A DNA stretch of 64,000 nucleotides from Streptomyces longwoodensis (GCF_001514125.1 NZ_KQ948550.1:372001-436000), one strand, 5' to 3'; shown: positions 1 through 8,965, counted from the stretch's first letter. Numbers and translations: made by a program. Notes: generated by a model from the sequence alone, not told the origin.

Positions 1-1
1 G

Positions 2-97
2 GCCTACCACGGCGACAACTACCCGAGGATGCAACGCGTCAAGGCGGCCTGCGACCCCGGGGAACTGTTCACCTTTCCGCAGGCGGTCGGGCGGTGA
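2..97 (+). CDS. C-terminal end of FAD-linked (BBE-type) oxidoreductase, partial
   Basis: The window opens inside this gene; 31 codons and a TGA remain. The tail (Asn-Tyr-Pro-Arg ... Arg-Val-Lys ... Asp-Pro-Gly ... Phe) matches the berberine-bridge-enzyme C-terminal motif of flavin-dependent oxidoreductases, which bind FAD covalently and oxidise varied small molecules. The substrate cannot be judged from this piece. The stop lies 37 bases before the end of the convergent siderophore pseudogene. Confidence 0.75.
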   Translation, partial: AYHGDNYPRMQRVKAACDPGELFTFPQAVGR

Positions 98-134
98 GGA
101 CCGACCACCGGGTGCGCGCAGGGGGCGGACCGTG

Positions 135-965
135 TCACTGGGCGTCCGCCGGCGCTTCGTCGCCCTCCCGCGGTTGCCGTACGGCGGGGGCGGGCGGCGC
201 GAAGCTGGTCCAGGCGGTGCGGGCGGGCAGCGGATGGACGGTGCGGCCGGCGATCGCGTTGAGGATCACGGCGGCCCGGTGGGCCCCCAGGCCGAGGTCG
301 GGTGTGCCGACGCCGTGGGTGTGCAGCTCGGCGTTCTGCACGTAGAGGCCGCCGGTGAGGGCGGGCCGGGTGGCGACCCGGTGGTCCAGGTCGACGCGGT
401 GGCGGCCCTGCTCGTCCCAGTCGATCAGGTGGGCGATCGGCTCGAGGACCGGGGGCCGGACCGCGCGGTACCCGGTGGCGAGCACCACCGCGCCGGTACG
501 GACCACGCTCCCGGTCGCGGAGTCGCCGTGCCGGCAGCGCAGCTCGACGGTGCCGTCCGGGGCGGCGGTGGCCGCCACCACCGCTGTACCGGGGACGATC
601 TCGACCGGCTCGGCGTGGACCGGCCGTCCGACGGTGCGCTCGTAGAGGTGGTCGTGGATCTCGGCGAGGGTCTCGGCGCTGGCCGCCCTGTACAGCTGCC
701 ACTGCTCGGCGACCAGGCGGTCGCCCGGCCGCGGGCAGGGCGTGGAAGCAGCGGGTGTAGTCGGGGGTGAAGTGCTCCAGGCCGAGCTTGGAGTACTCCA
801 TCGGGGCGAACGCGCGGGTCCGGGTGAGCCAGCGCAGCCGGGTGCCGTCACCCGGCGCGGGTGCGCAGGAGGTCGAGGAAGACCTCGCCGCCCGACTGGC
901 CCGAGCCGAGGACCGTGACGTCCCGGACGCCGTCCAGGGTGGCGCGGCGCGGTCCAGGTACTACG
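135..965 (-). pseudogene. Lysine/ornithine N-monooxygenase (IucD/SidA family), frameshifted and N-terminally truncated
   Basis: Read on the minus strand, the pieces fall in three frames: a nucleotide-binding stretch with GSGQSGGEVF near 890-940, a stretch with LGLEHFTPDYTRCFHALP near 740-800, and a long C-terminal stretch (135 to about 740) with LATGYR and the terminal HTHGVG region. Intact members hydroxylate the side-chain amine of lysine, ornithine or a diamine with NADPH, FAD and O2 for hydroxamate siderophores. Frame changes near 850 and 740 and loss of the N-terminal FAD-binding part make it non-functional. Its 5' end abuts, in opposite orientation, a broken aminotransferase gene, so the two remnants were joined by a rearrangement near 965. 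Confidence 0.8.
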
Positions 966-1552
966 GCGCGACGTCGGCTACCTCGAGCGCGGCTTCCACG
1001 GCATGACGCTCGGCGCGCTCGCCGTGACCGCCAGCCCGGCCAAGCGCGCGGGGGCCGGCGTCCCGCTGCCGCACACCGTGCAGATGCCCTACGACGACCC
1101 CGCCGACGACGACGAGCGCGCGGTCACCCGGCTGGTACGGGCCCTGGACTCCGCGGCCGCCGACGGTCCGCCGGGGGTACAACCCGGCGTTCGTCACCGC
1201 CACCCGCGCCCTGGAGGTCTTCTGGTCCGACGGCGCGCTCCAGGCCCGGACGGCCCTGCTGGGCGAACGGGTGCGCCGTTCCCTCACCGGGACGGCCCGC
1301 CGGCACGGGCTCGCCGCTCCCCGCGGGCGGGGCCTGGCCTGGGGGCTGCCCCTGGAGCGCCCGGGTGCGGCCCAGGAGGTCTGTGACGCGGCGTACCGGG
1401 CGGGCCTCCTCGTGGAGACCGCGGGTCTCGCGGGAGAGGTGGTCGAGCTGCTGCCGCCGCTCACCGTGACGGACGGGCAGCTGGAGCGGGGACTCGCGGT
1501 GCTCGACGAGGCCGTCGCGGCCGTGGCCGGTACCCGGGGCCCGACGGCCTGA
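966..1552 (+). pseudogene. Diaminobutyrate-2-oxoglutarate aminotransferase (class III), internally deleted
   Basis: An N-terminal piece with FHGMTLGALAVT and KRAGAGVPLPH matches the EctB/RhbA-type class III aminotransferases, which make 2,4-diaminobutyrate from aspartate semialdehyde. From about 1187 a second frame gives the C-terminal domain, starting YNPAFVTATRALEVFWSD and ending at the TGA at 1550. The central part carrying the PLP-binding lysine is missing and the reading frame changes across the gap near 1180. Beside the N-monooxygenase remnant this suggests a former diaminopropane- or diaminobutyrate-based siderophore locus (rhizobactin/schizokinen type) rather than ectoine synthesis. 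Confidence 0.78.
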
Positions 1553-1857
1553 CCGGAGCCGCGCGGTGTCCTTCCGGGTGCTGGGTGCCGGGCCCGCACC
1601 GGGCGGGCGCCCCGGTTGCCCGGGTCCGCTGGGGCGTGCGGGGCTGCGGCGCACGCCGGGCGCCGCCCCCCAGGAACGGGGGATGCCCAGTTGGGAGGCC
1701 GGACGGGGTCGGCCGTCGAGTCGGTTCGGGTCCGCATCACCCCGCTGCGCGGCAATCACCCGAAAGTGATCTGGCGAAGCCCTTCCGCCCCCACGGCTAA
1801 TGGGGTCCGAGCGGCAACCGTCCGTACGGGCGGTCCGGTACGGGTGAAGGGACGACG
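1553..1857. other. Intergenic region before the NHL-repeat gene
   Basis: No coding signal stands out. GC-rich self-complementary stretches near 1590-1625 could terminate transcription from the pseudogene side. The promoter of the next gene must lie here, but no clear -35/-10 pair can be named. Confidence 0.4.
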
Positions 1858-3384
1858 ATGAGCACTCCTCAAGGAGCGGACGCGGGTCACGACGATTCAG
1901 CCCCTCCCATCAAAACGGTCGCAGGAACCGGGGTCGCCGGGTCCACGGGCGACAACGACAGCGCCCGGGCGGCGCAGCTGAACCGCCCGTACGGGGTCGC
2001 GGTGGACAGCACGGGCACCGTCTACGTGTGCGAGTTCAGCGGTCACCGGGTCCGCAGGATCACGACCGACGGGAAGATCACCAACGTCGCCGGGACCGGC
2101 CGCGCCGGGTTCAGTGGGGACAACGGGCCCGCCGCCTCGGCCCAGTTGAACTCGCCGCGCGAAGTGGCGGTGGACAGCGCGGGTGCTGTCTACATCGCCG
2201 ACGCCGGCAACCACCGGGTCCGGAAGATCACCCCTGACGGGACGATCAGCACCGTCGCCGGCACGGGCGCCGCGGGCTTCGGCGGCGACGGCGGACCCGC
2301 CACCGCTGCCCGGCTCAACGGCCCGTTCGGCGTGGCGGTGGACAGCACGGACACGCTGTACCTCTCCGACTACTACAACCACCGGGTCCGCAAGGTGACC
2401 CCTGACGGGACGATCAGCACCGTCGTCGGCAACGGGACCGGGGCGTACAAGGGTGACGGCGGCCCGGCGGCTGCGGCCCAGCTCAACGGCCCCCACGCGG
2501 TGATGACGGACGGCTCCGGCAACCTCTTCATCGCCGACTACAGCAATCAGCGCGTCCGCAAGGTCTCCGCCGACGGGACCGTCAGCACCGTGGCCGGCAC
2601 GGGTGCCGCGGGGTTCAGTGGTGACGGCGGTCCGGCCACCTCGGCGAAGCTGAGCGGCCCGACCGGGCTGGCGATGGACAGCTCCGGTGACCTCTTCGTC
2701 GCTGACTACGGCAACCACCGCGTCCGCAAGGTCTCGGCCGACGGGACGATCAGCACGGTGGCCGGCACGGGCGCCGCAGGGTTCAGCGGTGACGGCGGCC
2801 TGCCGGCCTCGACCCAGTTGAACAACCCGATCGCGCTCACCGTGGACTGCGTCGACACCCTCTACATCGCCGACTTCGCCAACAACCGCGTCCGGAAGAT
2901 CGCGTCGGCGAAGCTGTCCGGGCTGCCCGAGTCGGGCACCGTGGTCTCCTGGGCCAACGTCCGCAGCAGGCTGCGGATGGGCGTGCACCAGGAGTCGGCC
3001 AGGGACGGGGCGGAGATCCACCAACTGCTCGCCTCGTCCAGGGACCACCAGCGGTGGCGGCTCATCGCCTCGGGCCAGGACGACGGTGAGGTCCTGTACC
3101 GGATCGAGAACGTGCGCAGCGGCAAGGTGCTGGAGGTCGCCGACGCGCAGCAGCGGGCGGGGGCGGTGGTCGCGCAGCGTGCGTACGAGGGCGGTGACGC
3201 GCACCACCAGCACTGGAGGCTGATCCCGGTCGGCTCGCAGAACGGCTCCGCGCGGGTGTACGAGATCGCCAACCGGCACAGTGGTCTGCTGCTGCGGGTC
3301 GACACCAACGCCCGCACGGTCATCAAGCAGCACCGGGCAGAGGGCGACCACGGGGGCCGCCAGTGGCAGATGCTGCCCGTATAG
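1858..3384 (+). CDS. NHL-repeat beta-propeller protein with C-terminal ricin-type beta-trefoil
   Basis: 508 residues. Residues 20-360 hold six repeats of about 56 residues, each with an NRPYGVAVD-like start, an HRVR(K/R)I segment and a VAGTGxAGFSGDGGPA linker; this is the NHL pattern and predicts a six-bladed propeller. Residues 362-508 carry three QxW-type segments (HQRWRLI, HQHWRLI, GRQWQML), the mark of ricin-B-like carbohydrate-binding trefoils. The N-terminus (MSTPQGADAGHDDS) is polar, with no signal peptide or membrane segment. AAGGGA precedes the ATG by a normal distance. It is the first of a local group of repeat and lectin proteins. A scaffold or glycan-binding role is inferred; no enzyme motif is seen. 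Confidence 0.85.
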   Translation: MSTPQGADAGHDDSAPPIKTVAGTGVAGSTGDNDSARAAQLNRPYGVAVDSTGTVYVCEFSGHRVRRITTDGKITNVAGTGRAGFSGDNGPAASAQLNSPREVAVDSAGAVYIADAGNHRVRKITPDGTISTVAGTGAAGFGGDGGPATAARLNGPFGVAVDSTDTLYLSDYYNHRVRKVTPDGTISTVVGNGTGAYKGDGGPAAAAQLNGPHAVMTDGSGNLFIADYSNQRVRKVSADGTVSTVAGTGAAGFSGDGGPATSAKLSGPTGLAMDSSGDLFVADYGNHRVRKVSADGTISTVAGTGAAGFSGDGGLPASTQLNNPIALTVDCVDTLYIADFANNRVRKIASAKLSGLPESGTVVSWANVRSRLRMGVHQESARDGAEIHQLLASSRDHQRWRLIASGQDDGEVLYRIENVRSGKVLEVADAQQRAGAVVAQRAYEGGDAHHQHWRLIPVGSQNGSARVYEIANRHSGLLLRVDTNARTVIKQHRAEGDHGGRQWQMLPV

Positions 3385-3389
3385 CGCGA

Positions 3390-3423
3390 GAGGGGGCAGG
3401 GGCGGCCTCGCCCCTGCCCCCTC
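3390..3423. terminator. Bidirectional terminator between convergent genes
   Basis: A perfect 15-bp stem (GAGGGGGCAGGGGCG and its complement) with a GCCT loop, starting 5 bases after the NHL gene stop and ending 16 bases before the stop of the minus-strand gene. Its position suggests it serves both genes. Confidence 0.8.
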
Positions 3424-3439
3424 CGGGGCGACCGCGGCC

Positions 3440-3946
3440 CTACTCGGAACGGGACGGCTTCTCCGCGGACGCCTTGGGCGCCTTGGGGGCGTCCGGGGCC
3501 TTGGGGGCGTCCGGGGTCCTGGGCGGCTTGGTGAAGTCGTCCTTCTTCGGCCTGCTCGCCAGGTCCTCGTCCTTCTGGAGGTCGCCGTGCTCCTGCACCG
3601 TCGCACTCGCCTCCCGCATGCCCGCGGAGGCCGCCTTGGTGACCGAGCCGGGGTCCTGGGCGTACTGCGACTGCGCTCCGGCGGAGGTCTGGGTGGTCTG
3701 GATGAGGGAGCCGAGGAAACCCAGGACCGCCCGTGCCTCGGGCGACGTCTCCTGCACGACCTTCGAGCGGGAGGAGGCGCCGTGGATCGCGTTGTGGAAC
3801 AGGCTCGTGCTCGTGTCGTCGTACGTGTCGTCGGCGCTGTCCTCGAAGTCGACGCCCTCACCCGGCTGGGGCTTGGCGCTGTCGGTGGTCACGGAGAAGA
3901 GCCCTGCGCCCTTGCCCGCGGTGCTGAAGATGTTGTCGAACACCAT
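3440..3946 (-). CDS. Hypothetical protein, lysine/proline-rich tail
   Basis: 168 residues; family not recognised. The ATG at 3946 is preferred over the GTG at 3955 because AGAGG lies about 9 bases before it. The N-terminal half is acidic and serine/threonine-rich, the middle (about 70-110) could form helices, and the C-terminus is a low-complexity tail with repeated DAPKAP units. No signal peptide or membrane segment. It lies 43 bases downstream of the aerolysin-like gene on the same strand and is probably co-transcribed with it, so it may be a partner or an immunity/chaperone protein; that is inference. Confidence 0.65.
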   Translation of the reverse strand: MVFDNIFSTAGKGAGLFSVTTDSAKPQPGEGVDFEDSADDTYDDTSTSLFHNAIHGASSRSKVVQETSPEARAVLGFLGSLIQTTQTSAGAQSQYAQDPGSVTKAASAGMREASATVQEHGDLQKDEDLASRPKKDDFTKPPRTPDAPKAPDAPKAPKASAEKPSRSE

Positions 3947-3989
3947 GGTCGTCACCTCTGGTCGTCGTCATGGCGGCGCCGCCGCGCGG

Positions 3990-5084
3990 TCAGGGCTGCT
4001 TGTAGAGCGTCTGCTGGCTGACGGTCAGTGCTTCGACGTCAAGCACCGTGTGGTGGACGTCCAGGGCGGAGACGACCTCGGCGAGTCCCTTCATGCGGAA
4101 GCCACCCGGCGTCAGGTCGATGTCCTCGATGTCGCGGGCGACCAGCCCGCTGAGTCCGGGATAGGTGCCGGGCTGCGGAGGAGACAGCACCGTCACCGGC
4201 ACGGCGTACTGCACCGCGATCAGTCCGGAGAAGGTCACCGGGATCTCGTACGTGTACTGCTTGCGGGTGCGCCGCTGCGTGACGATCGTCTGCACGCGGG
4301 AGTTCGCCGGCACCTTGCCGGAGATCTGCGACTTGGAGGCCCAGCTGGTACTCAGGGAACCACCCACGGTGGCCGCGATGCCCAGGGCCAGCTGGGCGTT
4401 GAGCGACGCGTTGCCGGTGGCGCTGCCCGAGGTCGTGAACCCCACCGAATTGGTCATCCCGTTCGACGAGGAATTCGTCGCCGAGCTGCTCGCCGACGTC
4501 TCGGTGGTATTGGCGTTGTCGACCCCGACGCTGTCCTTGCTGTTCTTGTTGGTCACGGTGTTCGCGTTCTTGTTCGCCGTCCCGTTCTGGCAGGACGCCT
4601 GCAGCTGCGACTGGAGGTCCAGGCGCAGCTGGTTCTGCAACTGCAGTTGCAGCGAGGCCCCGACACTGCCGCCGAAAGTGAGCTTGGCGTCCCCGTGCAG
4701 CGACCACGTCACCCCGTTCGAGACGGTGAAGTCGACCGAGTCGCTGAAGCTCATCTCGGACTGGCTGCGATTGACGTAGGAGCGGGTGGAGAAGGTGTCG
4801 GGCGGGGGCTGGCCGATGTCGCCCCGCACCTCGATCAGCGGCTCCCCGAGATTCATGTAGGCGAGCCAGCCGAGCTGGAACGCGGTCCCGGTGAAACTGC
4901 CGAAGCTCGACTTGTTCACGGAGAACCCGACGGGCTTGTGCTTCACGCCCGAAGGGTCGACGTAGACCAGGTTGGGGTGGTTCATGATCGACTGCCAGGA
5001 CTGCTCGATGTTGAGTTCCCGGAGGTTCTTCTTCGTCAGCGGCTGACGCTTGGCGTCCACCAGGCTGTACGCGGTGGAAGGCAT
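3990..5084 (-). CDS. Putative aerolysin/ETX-MTX2-like pore-forming protein
   Basis: 364 residues. Residues about 100-160 are alternating polar/apolar strands rich in Ser/Thr (SFSDSVDFTVSNGVTWSL), followed by a Gln/Leu-rich segment, a long Asn/Ser/Thr-rich stretch at about 170-230 and a second strand-rich block with the turn KVPANSRVQTIV. This strand, Ser/Thr-rich insertion loop and strand order, plus the late V-P-x-N-(S/T)-x-V turn, is typical of the membrane-inserting domain of aerolysin-family beta-pore proteins. No signal peptide is visible. GAGGAC lies just before the ATG. The call rests on pattern rather than sequence identity; a non-toxic strand-rich structural protein is the alternative. 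Confidence 0.5.
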   Translation of the reverse strand: MPSTAYSLVDAKRQPLTKKNLRELNIEQSWQSIMNHPNLVYVDPSGVKHKPVGFSVNKSSFGSFTGTAFQLGWLAYMNLGEPLIEVRGDIGQPPPDTFSTRSYVNRSQSEMSFSDSVDFTVSNGVTWSLHGDAKLTFGGSVGASLQLQLQNQLRLDLQSQLQASCQNGTANKNANTVTNKNSKDSVGVDNANTTETSASSSATNSSSNGMTNSVGFTTSGSATGNASLNAQLALGIAATVGGSLSTSWASKSQISGKVPANSRVQTIVTQRRTRKQYTYEIPVTFSGLIAVQYAVPVTVLSPPQPGTYPGLSGLVARDIEDIDLTPGGFRMKGLAEVVSALDVHHTVLDVEALTVSQQTLYKQP

Positions 5085-5403
5085 CTACCCGTCCTCGACT
5101 AATTCCGGCCGGAGCGGCGCCGGCCGAAAAGGCAGGTGGAAAGAGGATGGAAATGTTCCATGTCCTCGATAGTCGAATTTAGCACTCGGCATAACGCTAC
5201 GGAATACGCGCCTGTGCACAGCACTCATTCGAGTGACCGATATCTGGAAATCGCCTTTGCCTGGCGAGAATTCGATCCTCGATCCGCTTTTCGTCACCCG
5301 ATCGAAGACTTTTCGGCGAGGGCATTCTTCAGTAGCTTTGAAAAGCCCGCTGTATCAAGCGTGTGAGGCCTTTGTCCTCCACAGGAACAGGTGAGGTTTC
5401 GCG
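5085..5403. promoter_or_regulatory. AT-richer divergent promoter region
   Basis: This gap separates the minus-strand aerolysin-like gene from the plus-strand gene at 5404. Its middle (about 5150-5350) is clearly AT-richer than the surroundings, which fits a control region firing both ways. No specific operator could be defined. Confidence 0.5.
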
Positions 5404-6123
5404 ATGTACACCCAAGAACGCGCGACGGTGTCCAATCTGGTCGTCGGCGGCCCGGTGGCGGTGAACAGCTACGACAACGCGATCGTGGCGGCCCTGGTCG
5501 AGAACCGGCCGGTCATGCTCGTCCACGCCTTCAACGGCGGCTACCTGCGGCCCGTCGAGCTGAAGGAGGAGAGCCACGACAAGGGGGTCAAGCTGTCCAC
5601 CGCGCTCGACCCGGCCACCAAGGAGGCCAAGGGCCACCTCTGGTACATCACCCCGGCCGGCTTCTTCGGACAGCGTCCGCTGTACGTCCTGGAGAGCGCC
5701 GCGGGACAGGTGTCACCGAAACCCCCCGCCGCGGGGGCGGCCGACGGCGGCCGCGGTGACGACGGTGCGCCCAAGCCTCGGCGCAGGCGCGTCACCGTCC
5801 ACCAGGAGGCACCCAAGAGCACGGCCGACGGCGTCCAGGTCGGTCTGCCCGACAAGGTCGGCGACAAGTGGCGCGGGAAGAACGGCGCCCTCGAGGACAC
5901 ACAGCTCTGGATCGTCACGGTGACGCCCTGGGGCGGGATCACCTTCGTCCCGATCACCCACCCGGACACGATCCTGGGCTTCAAGGACCACGCGGTGGCC
6001 GCCGACAGCGAGGTCCGCGTCACCTACAACTGGGGTGGGGACTTCACCGGAACGGTCATCAACACCTTCTACCCCCGCCTGCCCAGCGAGTGGGACGTCC
6101 CCTACCACCACGTCTTCACGTGA
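5404..6123 (+). CDS. Hypothetical protein of the NHL/ricin/pore-type cluster
   Basis: 239 residues, family not recognised. Two similar halves each contain an aromatic strand (HLWYITPAGFFG at about 80; QLWIVTVTPWGG at about 176) separated by a charged, proline-rich linker (about 105-150). The LW-I-T spacing recalls degenerate ricin-like trefoil units, but the evidence is thin. There is no signal peptide. A GAGG 8-12 bases upstream supports the ATG. It sits 66 bases before the ricin/VCBS gene on the same strand, so the two are likely one transcript. Confidence 0.65.
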   Translation: MYTQERATVSNLVVGGPVAVNSYDNAIVAALVENRPVMLVHAFNGGYLRPVELKEESHDKGVKLSTALDPATKEAKGHLWYITPAGFFGQRPLYVLESAAGQVSPKPPAAGAADGGRGDDGAPKPRRRRVTVHQEAPKSTADGVQVGLPDKVGDKWRGKNGALEDTQLWIVTVTPWGGITFVPITHPDTILGFKDHAVAADSEVRVTYNWGGDFTGTVINTFYPRLPSEWDVPYHHVFT

Positions 6124-6189
6124 GGGCGTTCCCCACCGTCCCCCACCCGTTCCGGGCCGACGCCCGCACTGCCTGGAAGAGGCACCAGC

Positions 6190-8031
6190 ATGCCCCTGCC
6201 CATGGAAGAACTGACGTTCCACATCGTCCACGCCGCCACGGGGAGGACCCTGTGTGCCGAGGCCGGCCCGGGCGGAGCGCTCGTCGTCCGCGACCTCTCC
6301 GACGGTGACCCGCCCGCCGAACCGTGGCAGCTCACGCCCGTGCCCGCCGGACCGGGCGGGCGACCCGACGACGACCCCGTCCACGTGATCCGCGGCGCGG
6401 CCGGTGGCAAGGTGCTCGAGAACCCCGCTGCCGCGGACCGCGGCGTGCGCCAGGCGAACGCCGCCGCGGGGAAGAAGGCACAGCAGTGGCGCGTCGTCCC
6501 CGTCCAGGGCGAGGCGGGCCTCTGCTTCCTCGAGACCGCGACCGACGGCACCGTCCTCGACCTCGCCGACCCCGGAGCGGACGGCTCCCGGGTCGTCCTG
6601 CGCGCGTACGACGAGAACGCGGCGAGCCAGCGCTGGCGGTTCGTCACCGTCGCACCCGAGCGCACCAGCGACCTCGTGCTCGGCTGGGACCGGCTGGACC
6701 ACTGGAACGGCCGCCGGTCCTGGCGCCTGGCTCGCACGACCGCGGTGCGCCCGGCACCCGGCGCGGCGCCGTCCTTCAGCGACCTGCTGCTCGTCCTCGA
6801 ACGCTTCGGCAGCGACCAGAGCGCCGGCGGCTGGGCCGGCGCCGCAACCGGCCGCGCTCCCGACGGACGCCCGGGTGGGTGGGCCGGGCTCGGCGCGCGC
6901 TTCCTCGCCGACACCGCGGGCGCGGGCCGGGCGGACATCGTGGGGATCAAACCCGCGAAGGGCGCGGTGACGGCGGCCGGCCGGGGCGACGGCACGTTCG
7001 ACGACGACGAACGCGTCCTGCACCAGCCCCCGCCCTCCCCGAAGCCGGCCGACCTGTGGGCGCTCGTGGACATGACGGGTGACGGCACGCCCGACGCCGT
7101 CACGCTGAGCGCCGACGGGGTCCGCGTGTCCCCCCAGGACGGCAGCGGGACGTTCCGGCCCGCGGGCGGCACCCCCGCCGTCAAGGCGTTCGGCCACGAC
7201 CAGCAGGCCGGCGGATGGCTCGCCGACCGGCACCCCCGGTTCCTCGTCGACACCACCGGCGACGGCCGGCGCGACATCGTCGGCTGCCACGACGACGGCG
7301 TGTGGATCTCGCTCCAGGACGAGGCGGGGACGTTCGCGCCGCTCCCCGGGGAACCGGCCCTCCGGGCGTTCGGCGCCGGCGAGAAGGCGGGCGGGTGGCT
7401 CGTGGAGAAGCACCCCCGCTTCGTCGTCGACACCACCGGCGACGGACGCGCCGACCTCGTCGGGTGCCACGACGACGGCGTGTGGGTCTCGCTCCAGGAC
7501 GAGGACGGCACCTTCGCCGAACCGCTCTACGTCCTCGACGACTTCGGGACCGACCAGGGGTGGGAGTCGGTCCAGGAGCACCCCCGGTTCCTCCTCCGCA
7601 CCACCGGTGACGGGGAGGTGGACGTCGTCGGGTTCGGCCCGCAGGGCGTCGTCGTCTCCCGGGGACGCGGTGACGGCACGTTCGGGCCCTCGCAGCTCGT
7701 CCTGAACGACTTCGGGCAGGCGCAGGGCTGGACCGGCGGCAAGCACCTCCGGTTCCTCGCCGACGTCACCGGCGACGGCACCCCGGACGTCGTCGGCTTC
7801 GGTGACGAAGGTGTCTGGGTGGCGCACAACCGCGGCGACGGCAGGTTCGACCAGGCCCAACTGGTGTGCCGCGGCTTCGGGTACGGCGACGACGCGGGCG
7901 CCTGGCGCGTCGACCGGCACCCCCGCTTCCTCGCCGACGTCACCGGCGACGGACGCGTCGACATCGTCGGCTTCGGCGGCCCGGGGGTGTACGTGGCCCG
8001 CAACCTCTTCCGCCGGTTCCGGACCCGGTAG
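6190..8031 (+). CDS. Ricin-type beta-trefoil plus VCBS/FG-GAP repeat protein
   Basis: 613 residues. Residues 1-155 form a ricin-B-like domain with three Q/PxW segments (EPWQLTPV, QQWRVVPV, QRWRFVTV). Residues about 230-610 hold about seven repeats with the motif D-x-T-G-D-G-x-x-D-x-V-G, the calcium-binding loop of FG-GAP/VCBS beta-propeller blades; neighbouring blades are very similar (two carry CHDDGVW), suggesting recent internal duplication. No signal peptide or membrane anchor is seen. It shares its ricin domain type with the NHL protein at 1858. A lectin-tethered, calcium-binding propeller is the likely structure; its target is unknown. Confidence 0.85.
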   Translation: MPLPMEELTFHIVHAATGRTLCAEAGPGGALVVRDLSDGDPPAEPWQLTPVPAGPGGRPDDDPVHVIRGAAGGKVLENPAAADRGVRQANAAAGKKAQQWRVVPVQGEAGLCFLETATDGTVLDLADPGADGSRVVLRAYDENAASQRWRFVTVAPERTSDLVLGWDRLDHWNGRRSWRLARTTAVRPAPGAAPSFSDLLLVLERFGSDQSAGGWAGAATGRAPDGRPGGWAGLGARFLADTAGAGRADIVGIKPAKGAVTAAGRGDGTFDDDERVLHQPPPSPKPADLWALVDMTGDGTPDAVTLSADGVRVSPQDGSGTFRPAGGTPAVKAFGHDQQAGGWLADRHPRFLVDTTGDGRRDIVGCHDDGVWISLQDEAGTFAPLPGEPALRAFGAGEKAGGWLVEKHPRFVVDTTGDGRADLVGCHDDGVWVSLQDEDGTFAEPLYVLDDFGTDQGWESVQEHPRFLLRTTGDGEVDVVGFGPQGVVVSRGRGDGTFGPSQLVLNDFGQAQGWTGGKHLRFLADVTGDGTPDVVGFGDEGVWVAHNRGDGRFDQAQLVCRGFGYGDDAGAWRVDRHPRFLADVTGDGRVDIVGFGGPGVYVARNLFRRFRTR

Positions 8032-8155
8032 CGGCCGGGGGCCCGGGCGGTCGTACGGCGCCGTGCGCGGACCGGGAGGTGTTCGGCCTGGCCGGCCCCG
8101 TACGGCCGCAACCCTCGTTGGAGGGGCGGTCACGAGTCGTGAGAAGGTCTGGGGC

Positions 8156-8263
8156 GTGAGTGAGACACCCCCGAACACCCTGCAATACCGCTTCGACGGG
8201 CCGGAAGACGCCCCGGTGCTGATCCTGGGTCCCTCACTGGGCACCACCTGGCACAGGTTGTAA
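8156..8263 (+). pseudogene. 3-oxoadipate enol-lactonase (PcaD-type), truncated at the island boundary
   Basis: GTG start with GAAGG upstream, then 35 codons that match the N-terminus of alpha/beta-hydrolases acting on 3-oxoadipate enol-lactone in the protocatechuate branch of the beta-ketoadipate pathway (LQYRFDGPEDAPVLILGPSLGTT). Homology ends at the residues TTWH; a stop follows at 8261 after unrelated sequence. The nucleophile elbow and the rest of the hydrolase are gone. This marks the left edge of the inserted or rearranged defence island. Confidence 0.75.
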
Positions 8264-8965
8264 GGGCCGTCCACGAGGGTCCAGGGCAGTCCATGACGGG
8301 CACGTAATGCCAGGTCAGGGCCACCTGGTCCGGGTGAGCCGACGCAGTCGGTGATAGGCGTGTGAGAGCGGCGTTCGACGAAAGCCCCGTCGACGCGGCC
8401 CGGGGGGACTTGCAAGCAGTGGGTTGCAGCGTCTGGCGTTGGCGCGTCGCACTCGGTTGTCCTCTCTCGTAGCACCCGAATCAAGGACGCGGCGACGACA
8501 AGCGTCGTACGGTCGATGCGCAGCACGTGACCCCGGAACTCCCCGCGACGAACCATGCCGTCTTGTTTGCTTCTGCACACCTGTCGGCTTGCTCCGACTG
8601 GCGTGCTGCGAAGATGGGGACGTGATACGACGGCGCTCCGCCGGCTTGCTCCAGCGCGACGTCGTCGTTCAGTTGGTCAAGACGGATTGGTGCTTGTACT
8701 GGCGGCGCCGCGTCCGCGTCGGCAGCGAGGTGATGGTCAACGCGGTTGGCGGTAGGGCGGCCGCCGGTGTTGGTCCGAGCACTCGCGCATCTCGCACCTG
8801 TGCCTCCGTTGGAGGCTAAACCGGCCTATGGGCACTTCCTCAGGTCGGCACTTCAACAGGGGCCCGGAAGGGTGAGAACGGCTGACTCGGTTCAGCCCTG
8901 TGGTCGTCGGGACGCAGTGGAAATGGAATGAGAAGGGCCTGCGGAGCGACCTACGATCGTCTGTC
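8264..8965. other. 702-base stretch without a recognisable gene
   Basis: Several short open frames exist on both strands (for example minus 8315-8578), but none shows a known motif, a good ribosome site or consistent codon use. It is probably eroded mobile-element or old coding sequence at the island edge. The promoter for the gene at 8966 should lie in its last 100 bases. Confidence 0.4.

Noticed and set aside
1897..3861. 654-codon minus-strand open frame
   Set aside because: Low-complexity Arg/Pro/Gly/Val translation antisense to the NHL-repeat gene; no domain.
5713..8580. 955-codon minus-strand open frame
   Set aside because: It is antisense to the ricin/VCBS gene, whose repeats and codon use explain the sequence; GC bias keeps the reverse frame open.
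8315..8580. Minus-strand gene at the island edge
   Set aside because: Both overlapping frames lack a ribosome site, motif or consistent codon bias.
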